64,000 bases of DNA, taken from assembly GCA_029907255.1 (NCBI GenBank), contig JARYMF010000006.1, positions 1 through 64,000 of the forward strand, written 5' to 3'. The position numbers were made by a program, and so were the translations under genes. Below are positions 7,005-15,687 of the stretch, in pieces (positions within the stretch are counted from its first letter, which is position 1; each line of letters starts with the position of its first letter). The notes under the pieces were generated by a model. It was given only the letters and a program-made list of their open reading frames with translations, made no database searches and was not told the origin of the DNA. The stretch comes from Armatimonadota bacterium. GTDB taxonomy: Bacteria; Armatimonadota; UBA5829; DTJY01.

Positions 7005-7718
7005 GTGATTCCTTTAAGGGATGAAAACCCCACTAGCACAACACCGCTCGTAGTCTATGGGCTAATCGCAGCCAACGTGCTAATATATCTCTACAACGGA
7101 CCGCTCAGACCAGGGATTCACAATCCACTTGCGGGATTCGAGCTCGTCCCATACGAACTAACAACCGGACGTGATGTCGGTCCCGTGACGCCTATTACCC
7201 CTTGGCTCACAATCTTCACTTCAGCGTTTATGCATGCAAATTGGCTCCATATTGCCGGCAACATGCTTTATTTATGGATATTTGGCAACAACGTAGAGGA
7301 TACATTTGGGCACTTTAGATTCTTGCTTTTTTACCTTTTATCTGGTGTTGGTGCGGCGCTCTTGCAGGTACTGGTTGCTCCATTTTCTACTATCCCAATG
7401 GTAGGAGCGAGCGGAGCAATTGCCGGAGTGCTAGGCGCATACTTGATTCTTTTTCCTCATGCAAGAATCATAACCTTAACGTTCTTCTTTTTCGTCCAAC
7501 TGGTAGAGTATCCGGCATCCATAGTGCTTGGCCTTTGGATATTAATTCAAATCATCAGTCTCAGTGGAATGGATGCAGCCGCTGGAGGGGTAGCATATGC
7601 CGCCCACGTTGGCGGCTTCATTACCGGAGTTTTCATCACATATCTTCTAGGTGGGCGAAAGCTCCTTCGTAGGAGACGCGCAGTTGGATATTGGTATTAT
7701 AGGCGACCATATTGGTAA
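7005..7718 (+). CDS. Rhomboid-family intramembrane serine protease
   Basis: The 237-residue protein has six or more membrane helices and the rhomboid signatures. HANWLHIAGNMLYLWIFG carries the conserved H and N. VGASGAIAGVLGAY carries the catalytic Ser136. AAHVGGFITG carries the catalytic His201. Rhomboids cut membrane-anchored substrates within the bilayer. A large extracytoplasmic loop between helices 1 and 2 (about residues 30-75) is usual for this bacterial subgroup. The GTG start is supported by GGAGGT 7 nt upstream. A gap of about 50 nt separates it from the DUF5693 gene, and the same transcript may continue. Confidence 0.92.
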   Translation: MIPLRDENPTSTTPLVVYGLIAANVLIYLYNGPLRPGIHNPLAGFELVPYELTTGRDVGPVTPITPWLTIFTSAFMHANWLHIAGNMLYLWIFGNNVEDTFGHFRFLLFYLLSGVGAALLQVLVAPFSTIPMVGASGAIAGVLGAYLILFPHARIITLTFFFFVQLVEYPASIVLGLWILIQIISLSGMDAAAGGVAYAAHVGGFITGVFITYLLGGRKLLRRRRAVGYWYYRRPYW

Positions 7719-7769
7719 AGACCGGCAAATTAGTCTTAAGCCGAAAAAAGCAACTGGGGGTACTGCCAA

Positions 7770-9686
7770 GTGCTTAAACGAAACTGGCTACTGCTTATTC
7801 TTATTATACCCGGCCTGCTGAGTGCTTTTGTCCTCGCAGACCGTCGGTACAAGCTAGAAATAGCAAACCGCAATGTTGAGCTTATTCTTGACTACCAAGA
7901 ACTCCAAAATGTTGCTTTGTCGGAATCAACGGCACTTTCGGACGTCCTAAGCAGTTTCCGCCAAGCAGGCGTGACCGGCATAGCAATCACCGAGCAAACC
8001 CTGGAGGACCTGGCATCAACAGGCCAAATTCGTTTTAGAGCAACCCTTTATAATAATGAACCGTGTACCGAGGTTATCATCCCTGATTCCACGCTGGCAA
8101 AACGTGTTTGGGAGGCGCTGCTCAAACGCAACTATTTGCACATCCATTTTGCTAATAAGCCAACTTGCTTTGTTATCAAGGCAACCCCAGAAACGCTCAA
8201 CACAATAGGCATAGGGCTACCTCCAGAAGCTGTAAATCTTATTAGGCAATGCGGCTTTGACGTTGTAGCCCGACTCCAAAACCACCCTGCGATAACCACA
8301 AAAGCAATAGATTCGGCAGCCAAGGAGCTGAGGCAAGATGGCATATCAAGGCTGATTTGTGCCGGCGACGAGGTGATTGGTTTCAGAGGACTCCTCTCCC
8401 ATGCCGCAAAACAACTTGAGAAAAACAGCCTAATCTACGGGTCAATTGAGTTTGCCAAACAGAAGGGCGATACTATAATGTGCAGGGAGCTTGAGGGGAA
8501 TTTCATCCGCGCCCACAGTATTCCCTACACTGAGATGGCTGGCATGGCTCCATCGGCAGCTATCGAGCGGTTTGCCCGCGCAGTAAAGGAACGCAACATA
8601 CGACTTTGCTATATACGCTTAATAGAATCATCCGGCCAGTCGGATATAGATAAAAATGTACAATTCGTTAGTTCAATACGCAAAGCCATCGAAAAAGCCG
8701 GCTACAAAATCGGCACTGCCAGGCCCTTTGGAACATCCTCACAACCGATAATACTCCTCTTGCTAATGGCGCTCTCCATCGCCTCAGCTGGGATTATACT
8801 TCTCGACTCAATAGTCACTCTGCCGGGAATATTTAAATATGGAATCCTAATACTCGCCTTTGCTGCATTCGCCGGCTTAATAGCCTCAAGCGAACTTGGC
8901 AAACAACTAGTTGCTCTTAAAGCTGCTATCATATTCCCGACCCTAGGAGTCGTTGGCGTGATAGGCCCACGCTTTGCGTGTAAAACAAACGAAAAGTCGC
9001 CAGCATTAACAGCAACAAAACTATTCATTGGAACATCAATTTTTACACTCATTGGCGCCTTTCACATCGCCGGGATGCTTGGGAACCGGCTATATATGGT
9101 CAAAGTCGAACAGTTTATAGGCATCAAGCTAGCGCATATTGTCCCACTTTTTGTAGTAATCTTCGTCATGGCAGCAGGGTTGCCAATGATAAATGAACCT
9201 CTTGGGCGTGTTTGGGCAAAGGTTCGTGAGAATCTTCACTCAGTGATGGCACATCCGCTTTTTGTATGGCATGCGATAGCGGTTAGCTTTGCACTAATCA
9301 TTCTTCTTATTGCACTCATGCGTACAGGAAACGATGCGGCAATTGGGGTATCAACAGTCGAACTCAAATTCCGAGCAATACTCGATAAAATCCTTTTCGT
9401 TCGCCCGCGAACAAAGGAGTTCCTAATCGGCCACCCCGCTATGTTCCTCGGCATTGCTCTTCTAGTGAGCAGGCGCCGTGCCTGGGGTCTACCACTAATC
9501 GCGCTTGGTACGCTCGGTCAGGTTTCTATGCTGAATACCTTCTGTCACATACACACCCCACTTGCGCTGTCGGCAATGCGCACCATTAATGGGCTGGTGC
9601 TCGGCTTTATACTTGGATTGGCCGCTTGGCTGATTTTCGGCAAGCGCAATACCGGGGTCTCACGTAAGTTAACCAGTGATAGCTAG
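7770..9686 (+). CDS. DUF5693 family polytopic membrane protein
   Basis: This 638-residue protein has one N-terminal membrane helix (about residues 5-24) and an extracytoplasmic domain of roughly 300 residues. The domain contains VTGIAITEQTLEDLASTGQI and later RAVKERNIRLCYIRLIESSG. About eight further membrane helices fill residues 325-630. That layout and the overlap with csaB match DUF5693, whose members sit next to csaB in Firmicutes and related phyla. No activity is established. A role in assembly or pyruvylation of a cell-wall polymer is inferred only from neighbourhood. The GTG start has GGGGGT upstream. The 3' end overlaps csaB by 11 nt. Confidence 0.75.
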   Translation: MLKRNWLLLILIIPGLLSAFVLADRRYKLEIANRNVELILDYQELQNVALSESTALSDVLSSFRQAGVTGIAITEQTLEDLASTGQIRFRATLYNNEPCTEVIIPDSTLAKRVWEALLKRNYLHIHFANKPTCFVIKATPETLNTIGIGLPPEAVNLIRQCGFDVVARLQNHPAITTKAIDSAAKELRQDGISRLICAGDEVIGFRGLLSHAAKQLEKNSLIYGSIEFAKQKGDTIMCRELEGNFIRAHSIPYTEMAGMAPSAAIERFARAVKERNIRLCYIRLIESSGQSDIDKNVQFVSSIRKAIEKAGYKIGTARPFGTSSQPIILLLLMALSIASAGIILLDSIVTLPGIFKYGILILAFAAFAGLIASSELGKQLVALKAAIIFPTLGVVGVIGPRFACKTNEKSPALTATKLFIGTSIFTLIGAFHIAGMLGNRLYMVKVEQFIGIKLAHIVPLFVVIFVMAAGLPMINEPLGRVWAKVRENLHSVMAHPLFVWHAIAVSFALIILLIALMRTGNDAAIGVSTVELKFRAILDKILFVRPRTKEFLIGHPAMFLGIALLVSRRRAWGLPLIALGTLGQVSMLNTFCHIHTPLALSAMRTINGLVLGFILGLAAWLIFGKRNTGVSRKLTSDS

Positions 9687-10740
9687 AAAACGTATAATTA
9701 TTTCAGGATACTACGGATTCTCCAACATGGGCGATGAGGCAGTTCTGTCTGCCATCGTCGCTGGCCTTAGGGAACACTCAAAAAAAGACATCGAGATTAC
9801 CGTAATCTCGGGCGCTCCCAAAGAAACCCAGCTACAGCATGGCGTTCGGGCGCTGTCAAGGCGCTCCATCGCCGAGGTACTCGCCGCGATTCGGGAGAGC
9901 GACCTAGTAATAAGCGGCGGCGGCAGTCTCATCCAAGATGCTACAAGCTTTCGCTCGCTTTTATATTATCTATGGGTTATCATGCAGGCACAGCGGTTTC
10001 GCCGCAAAGTAATGATTCTCGGCCAAGGAATAGGCCCTCTAAGGCGAAAAATATCTTGCATACTCGCCCGCCGCGTGCTTGATAGAGTTGATATCATAGC
10101 AGTTCGCGATCCAGACTCGGCCAATCTGCTTAAAAAAATTGGGGTAGCAAGGCCACCAATTTACGTGACTGCTGACCCCGCGTTTCTTCTCAAAGCCGAA
10201 CCAACGGAGCAATTCGAGGGAGATATTATAACCTTTGCCCTCCGCGAATGGCGTGAAGCGCCGTGGGTGGAACAATATGCAATCGAATCGCTAAAGCAGC
10301 TATCGAAAGAACTGCCAGCGAAAATATTTCTCATGGCAATGCACACACCAGGCGACCTGGAAATGGCTTCAAGAATTGGCAGGCAAGTCGGAGATTCCGT
10401 AATCGTTCAAAAAGAAAACCTAATGCCAGAGAAACTCTTGGGCATCATTTGCGCATCGAAAATGGTGGTGTCAATGCGGCTACATGCACTGATATTCGCC
10501 GCTGCTTCTGGCATTCCTATGCTCGGCATCACCTACGACCCAAAAGTCGAAAGCTTCCTAAAGTCTGTTGGTCAAGAAAATATGTCTCTTGAAGACTTGA
10601 AGTCTGGCAAACTTCCAAGAAGGGTATTAGATACATGGCACAAGCGCGATGTTCTTTCTGCACAATTAGCTGAAAAGGTGCCTGCAATCAAAGATGCTGC
10701 AAAAGAAAACATCCGCCTGGCGCTGGAGCTCTTGGAATAG
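9676..10740 (+). CDS. csaB: Polysaccharide pyruvyl transferase CsaB
   Basis: The 354-residue protein starts RIIISGYYGFSNMGDEAVL, the signature of the pyruvyl transferase fold. It continues with SDLVISGGGSLIQDATS, VMILGQGIGPL, VRDPDSANLL, VTADPAF and the C-terminal MRLHALIFAAASGIPMLGITYDPKV, all hallmarks of CsaB. CsaB adds ketal-linked pyruvate from phosphoenolpyruvate to a secondary cell-wall polysaccharide, which SLH-domain surface proteins then bind. The GTG start overlaps the end of the DUF5693 gene, so translation is coupled. No SLH-domain protein is in this window. Presence beside Lpt-like genes points to a diderm with an SLH-type envelope. Confidence 0.92.
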   Translation: MIARKRIIISGYYGFSNMGDEAVLSAIVAGLREHSKKDIEITVISGAPKETQLQHGVRALSRRSIAEVLAAIRESDLVISGGGSLIQDATSFRSLLYYLWVIMQAQRFRRKVMILGQGIGPLRRKISCILARRVLDRVDIIAVRDPDSANLLKKIGVARPPIYVTADPAFLLKAEPTEQFEGDIITFALREWREAPWVEQYAIESLKQLSKELPAKIFLMAMHTPGDLEMASRIGRQVGDSVIVQKENLMPEKLLGIICASKMVVSMRLHALIFAAASGIPMLGITYDPKVESFLKSVGQENMSLEDLKSGKLPRRVLDTWHKRDVLSAQLAEKVPAIKDAAKENIRLALELLE

Positions 10741-10772
10741 CTCTTATATTGTATAGAACGGAGGAATCCTCA

Positions 10773-12197
10773 ATGACAAAGCAAATGAAGCATTTTCTAG
10801 GTTTGCCAGCGATAATGCTTTTGGTTCTCACTGTTTTGCAGGGATGCGGTGGAGGACATAGGCCTAGGAGTGTGGTCAGCGGCACCGTTTCAGATATGAA
10901 CCAAAATGTTATTGTAGATGCCGAGGTTTATTACGATGGAGCGCGCAAAACAAGGTCACTTGTCACCGGCGTCTACCGCCTAGAAAATGTGCCAAGCGGA
11001 TGGCGTACTATTCGTGCAAGGACAACAATCAACGGTAAGACATGGATAGGTTGCACCGCGGCTGAAATTCTCAGAGACGAGCCGACTATGAATGTCAACA
11101 TAATTATCGCACCTGTGTCAAACACAACATCCATTGAAGGTATTGTATTCGATGACACCAACCATAGAGTCGAGGGAGCAAGAGTATTCCTGCTGCTCCA
11201 ACCCACAGGTGAGGGGCAAGTAGGCCCATATGGTTCTATAGTAGCGATTACCGACAGGAACGGGCATTACGTGCTTCAAGATGTGCCGACAGGCGTTCCT
11301 GCAGTAATTACCGCCTCGAAAGTTGGCTTTACAAATGACGAAGTAGAAATCGCAAATCTTACACCCTCAATTGATTTTATTAATTTTCACCTCATACGCT
11401 CGAACCTAAGAGAAGGACCGGAAGCCCCAAGATTGGACGCAATCGAAGCATACACCATGCCTGACTCTATTACACGAAGCGAAAACGCATTCGATGCAAT
11501 TAGGGCGTTCACGTCTCCAAGATTCCGAGCGGCTCTTGCAAAGAAGAAGCCCACAAGGATTGTAAGATCAACACCGCCAGGGTCGCTCATCGAAATTGAC
11601 CTATACTGGTCGGACCCTAACAATCCTTCGCGAGACATTGCTGGGTATGGCATCTATCGTGGGCAAAGCCCAACTGTCAGAGCAATTGATTTTGTGCGTG
11701 ATCCATACGCAACTTTTTATGGCGACACCGGTGTGGAAATAACTCCTGGCTTAAAGTACTACTATGCCGTCGCGTCGGTGGATGTAGAATTCTTAGATGA
11801 ATTCAATCAGCCTGATGAACGCGCAGTAAGCGAACTTAGCAATCTACTCGACGTTGTGCCTCTTGACCAGCTTCGTTCGATATCTCCGGCACACAGCGCA
11901 ACCATCAGCAGTCCACCGGTATTCAAATGGCAAGCTCTTGACAGAGCTGACAAATACTCTGTCTACATATATGATCGCTTTCCGACGCTTCCGCTTGACC
12001 CTGATGTAGATTACGGTACGGACCCTGCTGTACTAGTTGGCACTTTCCCAATATGGCACCGGACAGTTTCTGCTCCTGCCACCTCAATGATAGGACCGGC
12101 ATTAGGGCCAGGCAAATATTATTGGGTTGTACTTGCGCAGGACAATTCGGGAACAGCATTCTCATATGGGGATCTTCGGCCCTTCATTGTGCGGTGA
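10773..12197 (+). CDS. Lipoprotein with carboxypeptidase-regulatory-like and FN3-like domains
   Basis: The 474-residue product starts with a signal peptide ending in TVLQGC, a lipobox-like site with Cys near residue 26. Two carboxypeptidase-regulatory-like beta domains follow: VVSGTVSDMNQNVIVDAEVYY to about residue 100, then SIEGIVFDDTNHRVEGARVFLL to about 205. A central FN3-like domain contains IDLYWSDPNNPSRDIAGYGIYRG and YYYAVASVD. A last beta domain carries ISPAHSATISSPPVFKWQ and KYYWVVLAQD. These are adhesion or scaffold folds without visible catalytic residues. ATG 10773 has GGAGG upstream. An earlier in-frame ATG at 10749 lacks that. It follows csaB by 32 nt and precedes the lptC-like gene by 1 nt, placing it in an envelope operon. 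Confidence 0.75.
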   Translation: MTKQMKHFLGLPAIMLLVLTVLQGCGGGHRPRSVVSGTVSDMNQNVIVDAEVYYDGARKTRSLVTGVYRLENVPSGWRTIRARTTINGKTWIGCTAAEILRDEPTMNVNIIIAPVSNTTSIEGIVFDDTNHRVEGARVFLLLQPTGEGQVGPYGSIVAITDRNGHYVLQDVPTGVPAVITASKVGFTNDEVEIANLTPSIDFINFHLIRSNLREGPEAPRLDAIEAYTMPDSITRSENAFDAIRAFTSPRFRAALAKKKPTRIVRSTPPGSLIEIDLYWSDPNNPSRDIAGYGIYRGQSPTVRAIDFVRDPYATFYGDTGVEITPGLKYYYAVASVDVEFLDEFNQPDERAVSELSNLLDVVPLDQLRSISPAHSATISSPPVFKWQALDRADKYSVYIYDRFPTLPLDPDVDYGTDPAVLVGTFPIWHRTVSAPATSMIGPALGPGKYYWVVLAQDNSGTAFSYGDLRPFIVR

Positions 12198-12198
12198 A

Positions 12199-12774
12199 AT
12201 GTTGGCAATAAAATTGAAAAAGTGGCTTCCTTGGATAACTGGCGGCGTAGTCATTGCCGCTCTCATCTGGGCTTTCCTTTACTTAAAAGCTCTGCACCCA
12301 TTTGGAGCTATGGAAGCCAAACTTAAACAGGACGAACTTTCTGGCATTGGACTATTCTTTAGGGATGCCAATATAATAGGTCGCCAAGATGGAAAGAAAG
12401 TTTGGAGTTTCCGTGCAAAAAGCATAGAAGTAAGTCGGGATCGGAGACTCGTAACCTTCCAAAATATAATAAATGGCACTTTAATAAAAGATGGCAATGT
12501 AATAGCATCCCTTTCCGCCAAAAAAGTTATATATGATTCTTTAATCGGCAAAATATCAGCTCCAGGGTTGTCAGAAGTAAAAATTGTGAATGGCCCAACA
12601 CTCAAAGTAAAGAATATCTACTGGAACGGCCAGAAGTCGAAACTCGTATGCACTGGTGGCATTCGCGCAAACTTTGATGGGAGCACTTTGGAAGGCGAGC
12701 GGCTGACCGCAGACTTCGAAAAGAAAGAGATTACGATTAACAAAGTAAGAGGCACAATTCGAATTCCCGACTAG
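12199..12774 (+). CDS. lptC: LptC-like periplasmic protein
   Basis: The 191-residue product has one N-terminal membrane helix (about residues 9-27) and a beta-rich body of the LptC/OstA type. Visible blocks are DANIIGRQDGKKVWSFRAKSIEVSRD, LSAKKVIYDSLIGKIS, VKNIYWNGQKSKLVCTGGI and LEGERLTADFEKKEITI. LptC is anchored in the inner membrane and hands lipopolysaccharide from the LptBFG transporter to LptA. The call rests on fold pattern and on the next gene, also OstA-like. ATG 12199 lies 1 nt after the previous stop. A longer reading from 12127 would overlap the lipoprotein gene and remove the membrane start. Confidence 0.7.
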   Translation: MLAIKLKKWLPWITGGVVIAALIWAFLYLKALHPFGAMEAKLKQDELSGIGLFFRDANIIGRQDGKKVWSFRAKSIEVSRDRRLVTFQNIINGTLIKDGNVIASLSAKKVIYDSLIGKISAPGLSEVKIVNGPTLKVKNIYWNGQKSKLVCTGGIRANFDGSTLEGERLTADFEKKEITINKVRGTIRIPD

Positions 12775-12789
12775 ACAAGGATGATTTGT

Positions 12790-13590
12790 ATGACAAAACT
12801 ATTAAAGCAATATGCGGCGTTCAGCATAGCATCGGCCGCCCTGCTGGCCTTGATTCTCGCTTCAGTAGGTGGGGCTCAGCAGGGGAATACTTCGGCGAAA
12901 CCAACCGAGCCAATGTACAAGGAAGTTAAGTATTCAGCTGATAGCTCTACCTACCGCTGGGACGGTGAGGACCGTATTGTGGTCCTCAGAGGCAACGTGA
13001 TGTTTGTCCAAGGCGATACAACCCTTATAGCCGACAAAGTTGACTATAGTGAAAAGACCAAAACCGCCCAAGCCACCGGAAACCTAAAAATCTTCGACGA
13101 TAGGAACAATATCACAGCGGATATTTGTACGATAAACTTTGAAGAGAAAAAGGGCACTCTAACTGGAAACGTTCGCATGGTTGCCAAGCCAAAGCCCAAA
13201 AAGGAGACACAGGAAAAGAAAGATGCACCCAAATCCCTTAGCTCAGAGTGGAAAGACGAAGCAGTCATAACTTGCGATAAAATCGAGTATTACTATAAGC
13301 AAAAGAAGGCTATCGTTTCCGGCGGCTTAAAGATTGCCCAGAAAAACCGCATTGTCACCGCAGACTCTGCAACATACTTCGGCAAGGAAGATAGAGTTGA
13401 GCTTGTTGGTAACGTCAAAGGTTATGATGAGAAGGAAAAGCATTCCTTCTCCGCACCAAAGGTAATTATTTCGCTTAAAGAAGATGATGAATGGATAGAA
13501 GCCGAAAAAGCCAGCGGCACTTTTTATGTAAAAGAAGAGCAAGAGGAAACACAAGAAGTCAAACCTGCACAAGAAGCGGCGAGAAAATAA
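12790..13590 (+). CDS. lptA: LptA/OstA-like periplasmic protein
   Basis: The 266-residue product has a signal peptide (TM stretch IASAALLALILASVGGAQQ) followed by two OstA-like beta modules. The first reads IVVLRGNVMFVQGDTTLIADKVDYSEKTKTAQATGNLKI, with INFEEKKGTLTGNVRM after it. The second reads KIEYYYKQKKAIVSGGLKI and TADSATYFGKEDRVELVGNVKG. Such repeats build the periplasmic bridge that carries lipopolysaccharide to the outer membrane. A charged, Lys/Glu-rich linker (about residues 133-150) separates the modules, and the C-terminus is Glu-rich. I prefer ATG 12790, with AAGGATGAT upstream, over ATG 12781. It follows the lptC-like gene by 15 nt. The ATPase LptB is not in the window. Confidence 0.75.
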   Translation: MTKLLKQYAAFSIASAALLALILASVGGAQQGNTSAKPTEPMYKEVKYSADSSTYRWDGEDRIVVLRGNVMFVQGDTTLIADKVDYSEKTKTAQATGNLKIFDDRNNITADICTINFEEKKGTLTGNVRMVAKPKPKKETQEKKDAPKSLSSEWKDEAVITCDKIEYYYKQKKAIVSGGLKIAQKNRIVTADSATYFGKEDRVELVGNVKGYDEKEKHSFSAPKVIISLKEDDEWIEAEKASGTFYVKEEQEETQEVKPAQEAARK

Positions 13591-13684
13591 GCTACCTTAG
13601 GTTCCCATCTCACAATATTCGATGATAGGTTGATTTCGCTCCGACATGCGGTAAAACATTACAAATAATGCAAGGAGGTAAGCA

Positions 13685-13969
13685 ATGGCAAAACGAATTA
13701 TCTTAGGCGCTTTGCTAACGGATAGATTTAAAGAAGCGCTAGCGTTTCAGGAAGTCCTCACGAAATTTGGGTGCAATATAAAAACCCGAATTGGGCTACA
13801 CAATGTTACCGAGAATGCATGCTCAAACTCTGGCCTGATTCTGCTTGAGATGTTTGGCGATGAAAAGCAAATCAACCAGCTTGAGGACACCCTCCGACAA
13901 ATAGACGGCATCGTGGTCCAAAAAATGGTTTTCGAAGAACCAGACGGCGCAGTACATTGCCATTCTTGA
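13685..13969 (+). CDS. TM1266-like ACT-fold protein (putative hydrogenase-system regulator family)
   Basis: The 94-residue protein fits a ferredoxin-like ACT fold: IILGALLTDRF, a helix to about residue 28, KTRIGLHNV, GLILLEMFGDEKQINQLEDTLRQIDGIVVQKMVF. This pattern matches small proteins of the TM1266 type, named putative iron-only hydrogenase system regulators, which resemble the C-terminal domain of NikR. The C-terminus ends in HCHS, which could bind metal. No hydrogenase gene is in the window, so the named role may not apply. AAGGAGG lies 5 nt before the ATG. Confidence 0.5.
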   Translation: MAKRIILGALLTDRFKEALAFQEVLTKFGCNIKTRIGLHNVTENACSNSGLILLEMFGDEKQINQLEDTLRQIDGIVVQKMVFEEPDGAVHCHS

Positions 13970-14087
13970 ATCGCTAACATGCGAAAGCAACCGAATTCCT
14001 CATGAAACGGTTCAGACCGTCGAAGGTAATCATGGACCGCCTGTTTAATATTAATATCAAATCCTCCACGTATCCTCGAGGACAGCG

Positions 14088-14954
14088 ATGAGATACATAC
14101 TTCTCAGTATTCTAATAATAGCTATAGCCGGGCTCGTACTGGCTGACGAAGGAGACAAGCCTGTGAAAAAGATCAAGATTTATATCCACACAGATTTGGA
14201 AGGTGTCTCGGGCGTTGATGCATATGAAATGATGGACCAAACTACCGAAGGTTATCAGAAAGCACGCAGGCTTCTAATGGAAGACATTAACGCTGCAGTT
14301 GCTGGAGCTTTTGAAGGCGGTGCTGACGAAGTAACAGTTCTAGATAGTCATAACGGGGCCCACAATTTTATTCCCGAGATGCTTGACAAGCGGGCAGTGC
14401 AAGACCCTCGTGCAAACAAAAAATGGTGGGGTGCGTTGGATGAAACCTATTCCGGCACATTCTTTATAGGTGCGCATGCGATGGCTGGCACGCTTAACGG
14501 TTTTCTCGACCATACTCAATCATCCACGCACTGGCATGACTACTCAATCAATGGTCGCAAAATGGGTGAGCTGGCACAATGGGCGATTGTAGCTGGGAAT
14601 TTCGGCGTTCCTATGCTCATGGTAAGCGGTGACGAAGCTGCATGCAAAGAGGCAAGAGACTTCTTCGACCCAATAGAAACGGCTGTAGTAAAAAGGGGAA
14701 TTGGGCGAAACAAAGCAGAGCTCGTGCCCTTGGATGAAGCACGAGCTCGCATCCGTGAAGCAGCAAAAAAAGCTATTTCGCTTATCGGTAAAGCCAAACC
14801 CTTTATTCCCGAAAAGCCGATGACAATCGTACTTAAATATAATCGCTCGGACTATTGTGACTCAGCTGTGGAAAGGCTTAGCTACGTCGAACGCATAGAC
14901 GCCCGCACAATTCGGTGGGTTACAAGCGATCCATTGGCAATCCTGCCCAAATGA
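14088..14954 (+). CDS. Secreted M55-family D-aminopeptidase (DppA-like)
   Basis: The 288-residue product has a signal peptide (about residues 1-19) and the M55 signatures. These are IHTDLEGVSGVD, the DSHNGAHN block, FIGAHAMAGT, the STHWHDYSING segment with metal-binding His, and MLMVSGDEAACKEA. DppA-type enzymes are zinc aminopeptidases that cut D-alanine dipeptides from cell-wall peptides. Most bacterial members are cytoplasmic or linked to dipeptide transport, whereas this one carries an export signal, suggesting work in the periplasm on peptidoglycan fragments. GAGGACAG lies before the ATG. Convergent with the nitroreductase gene. Confidence 0.88.
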   Translation: MRYILLSILIIAIAGLVLADEGDKPVKKIKIYIHTDLEGVSGVDAYEMMDQTTEGYQKARRLLMEDINAAVAGAFEGGADEVTVLDSHNGAHNFIPEMLDKRAVQDPRANKKWWGALDETYSGTFFIGAHAMAGTLNGFLDHTQSSTHWHDYSINGRKMGELAQWAIVAGNFGVPMLMVSGDEAACKEARDFFDPIETAVVKRGIGRNKAELVPLDEARARIREAAKKAISLIGKAKPFIPEKPMTIVLKYNRSDYCDSAVERLSYVERIDARTIRWVTSDPLAILPK

Positions 14955-14994
14955 GTATTATATTGCAACCGTGCTTTGAAAAACTAAAAGCTTA

Positions 14995-15492
14995 TTAGCC
15001 CGAATACCTTTCCCAATGTAACACTTCGGACAATGGCTTCTTACCTGGGTTTGGAGTTTCAATTGGATAGCCTATGGATACTAGTGAGACTAATTTATAG
15101 TTCGGCGGCATCCCCAGCATTTCTCCTATTTTTGGTGCATATGCTTTCTTGTCACCTGCAACCCAGCACGAACCGAGCTCATGCGCTCGTGCCGCATTGA
15201 GGATATTCTGCGTTGCGGCACTCCCATCTTCAAGGTAATATTTGGTGTCCTGGCAAAAGACGGCTATACAAACTGGCGCTTGAGCTATAAACTTACCATA
15301 ATCGGTAGTATCGGCGATCTTTTTGCGCATCCCTGGGTCTTGCACCACGATGAACTGCCAAGGCTGAATATTAATCGCCGTTGCAGCAAGTCTTCCGCAG
15401 TCAACAATATCTTCGATGATTTCTCGAGGGATGGGTTTATCCTGATATACTCTAACACTTCGCCTAGTCTTCATGCATTCAATCGCATCCAT
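14995..15492 (-). CDS. Nitroreductase family FMN protein
   Basis: The 165-residue protein begins with the family start MDAIECMKTRRSVRVYQDKPIPREIIEDIVDCGRLAATAINIQPWQFIVV, where RRSVR and NIQPW contact FMN. It continues with AATQNILNAARAHELGSCWVAG, and ends PLSEVLHWERY. Such small nitroreductases use NAD(P)H to reduce nitro compounds, quinones or flavins as dimers. The natural substrate is unknown. ATG 15492 has an ideal AGGAGGTG 6 nt upstream. An earlier in-frame GTG lies inside that ribosome-binding site. The 12-bp palindrome at 15558 lies in its promoter region. Confidence 0.88.
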   Translation of the reverse strand: MDAIECMKTRRSVRVYQDKPIPREIIEDIVDCGRLAATAINIQPWQFIVVQDPGMRKKIADTTDYGKFIAQAPVCIAVFCQDTKYYLEDGSAATQNILNAARAHELGSCWVAGDKKAYAPKIGEMLGMPPNYKLVSLVSIGYPIETPNPGKKPLSEVLHWERYSG

Positions 15493-15557
15493 GTTCTCCA
15501 CCTCCTAAAATGTCGGTTCTATATTGTTGTAATTTATTCCTACCCCGCTGAGTTTCT

Positions 15558-15569
15558 TGTGTATACACA
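15558..15569. promoter_or_regulatory. Palindromic operator candidate upstream of the nitroreductase
   Basis: TGTGTATACACA is a perfect 12-bp inverted repeat. On the minus strand its TATACA forms a plausible -10 with TTGGAT 16 nt upstream, so a dimeric repressor bound here would cover the -10 of the nitroreductase promoter. Confidence 0.35.
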
Positions 15570-15687
15570 TAGTTCGTGAACATCCAATGCAACTTATGGA
15601 ATAATTCTGATGAAATCTAATAATACAGCATCCTAATATGTAGGCTATGGGCAAACTGCTTTGCCTTTTGTATCGGGGGTGGCAATT

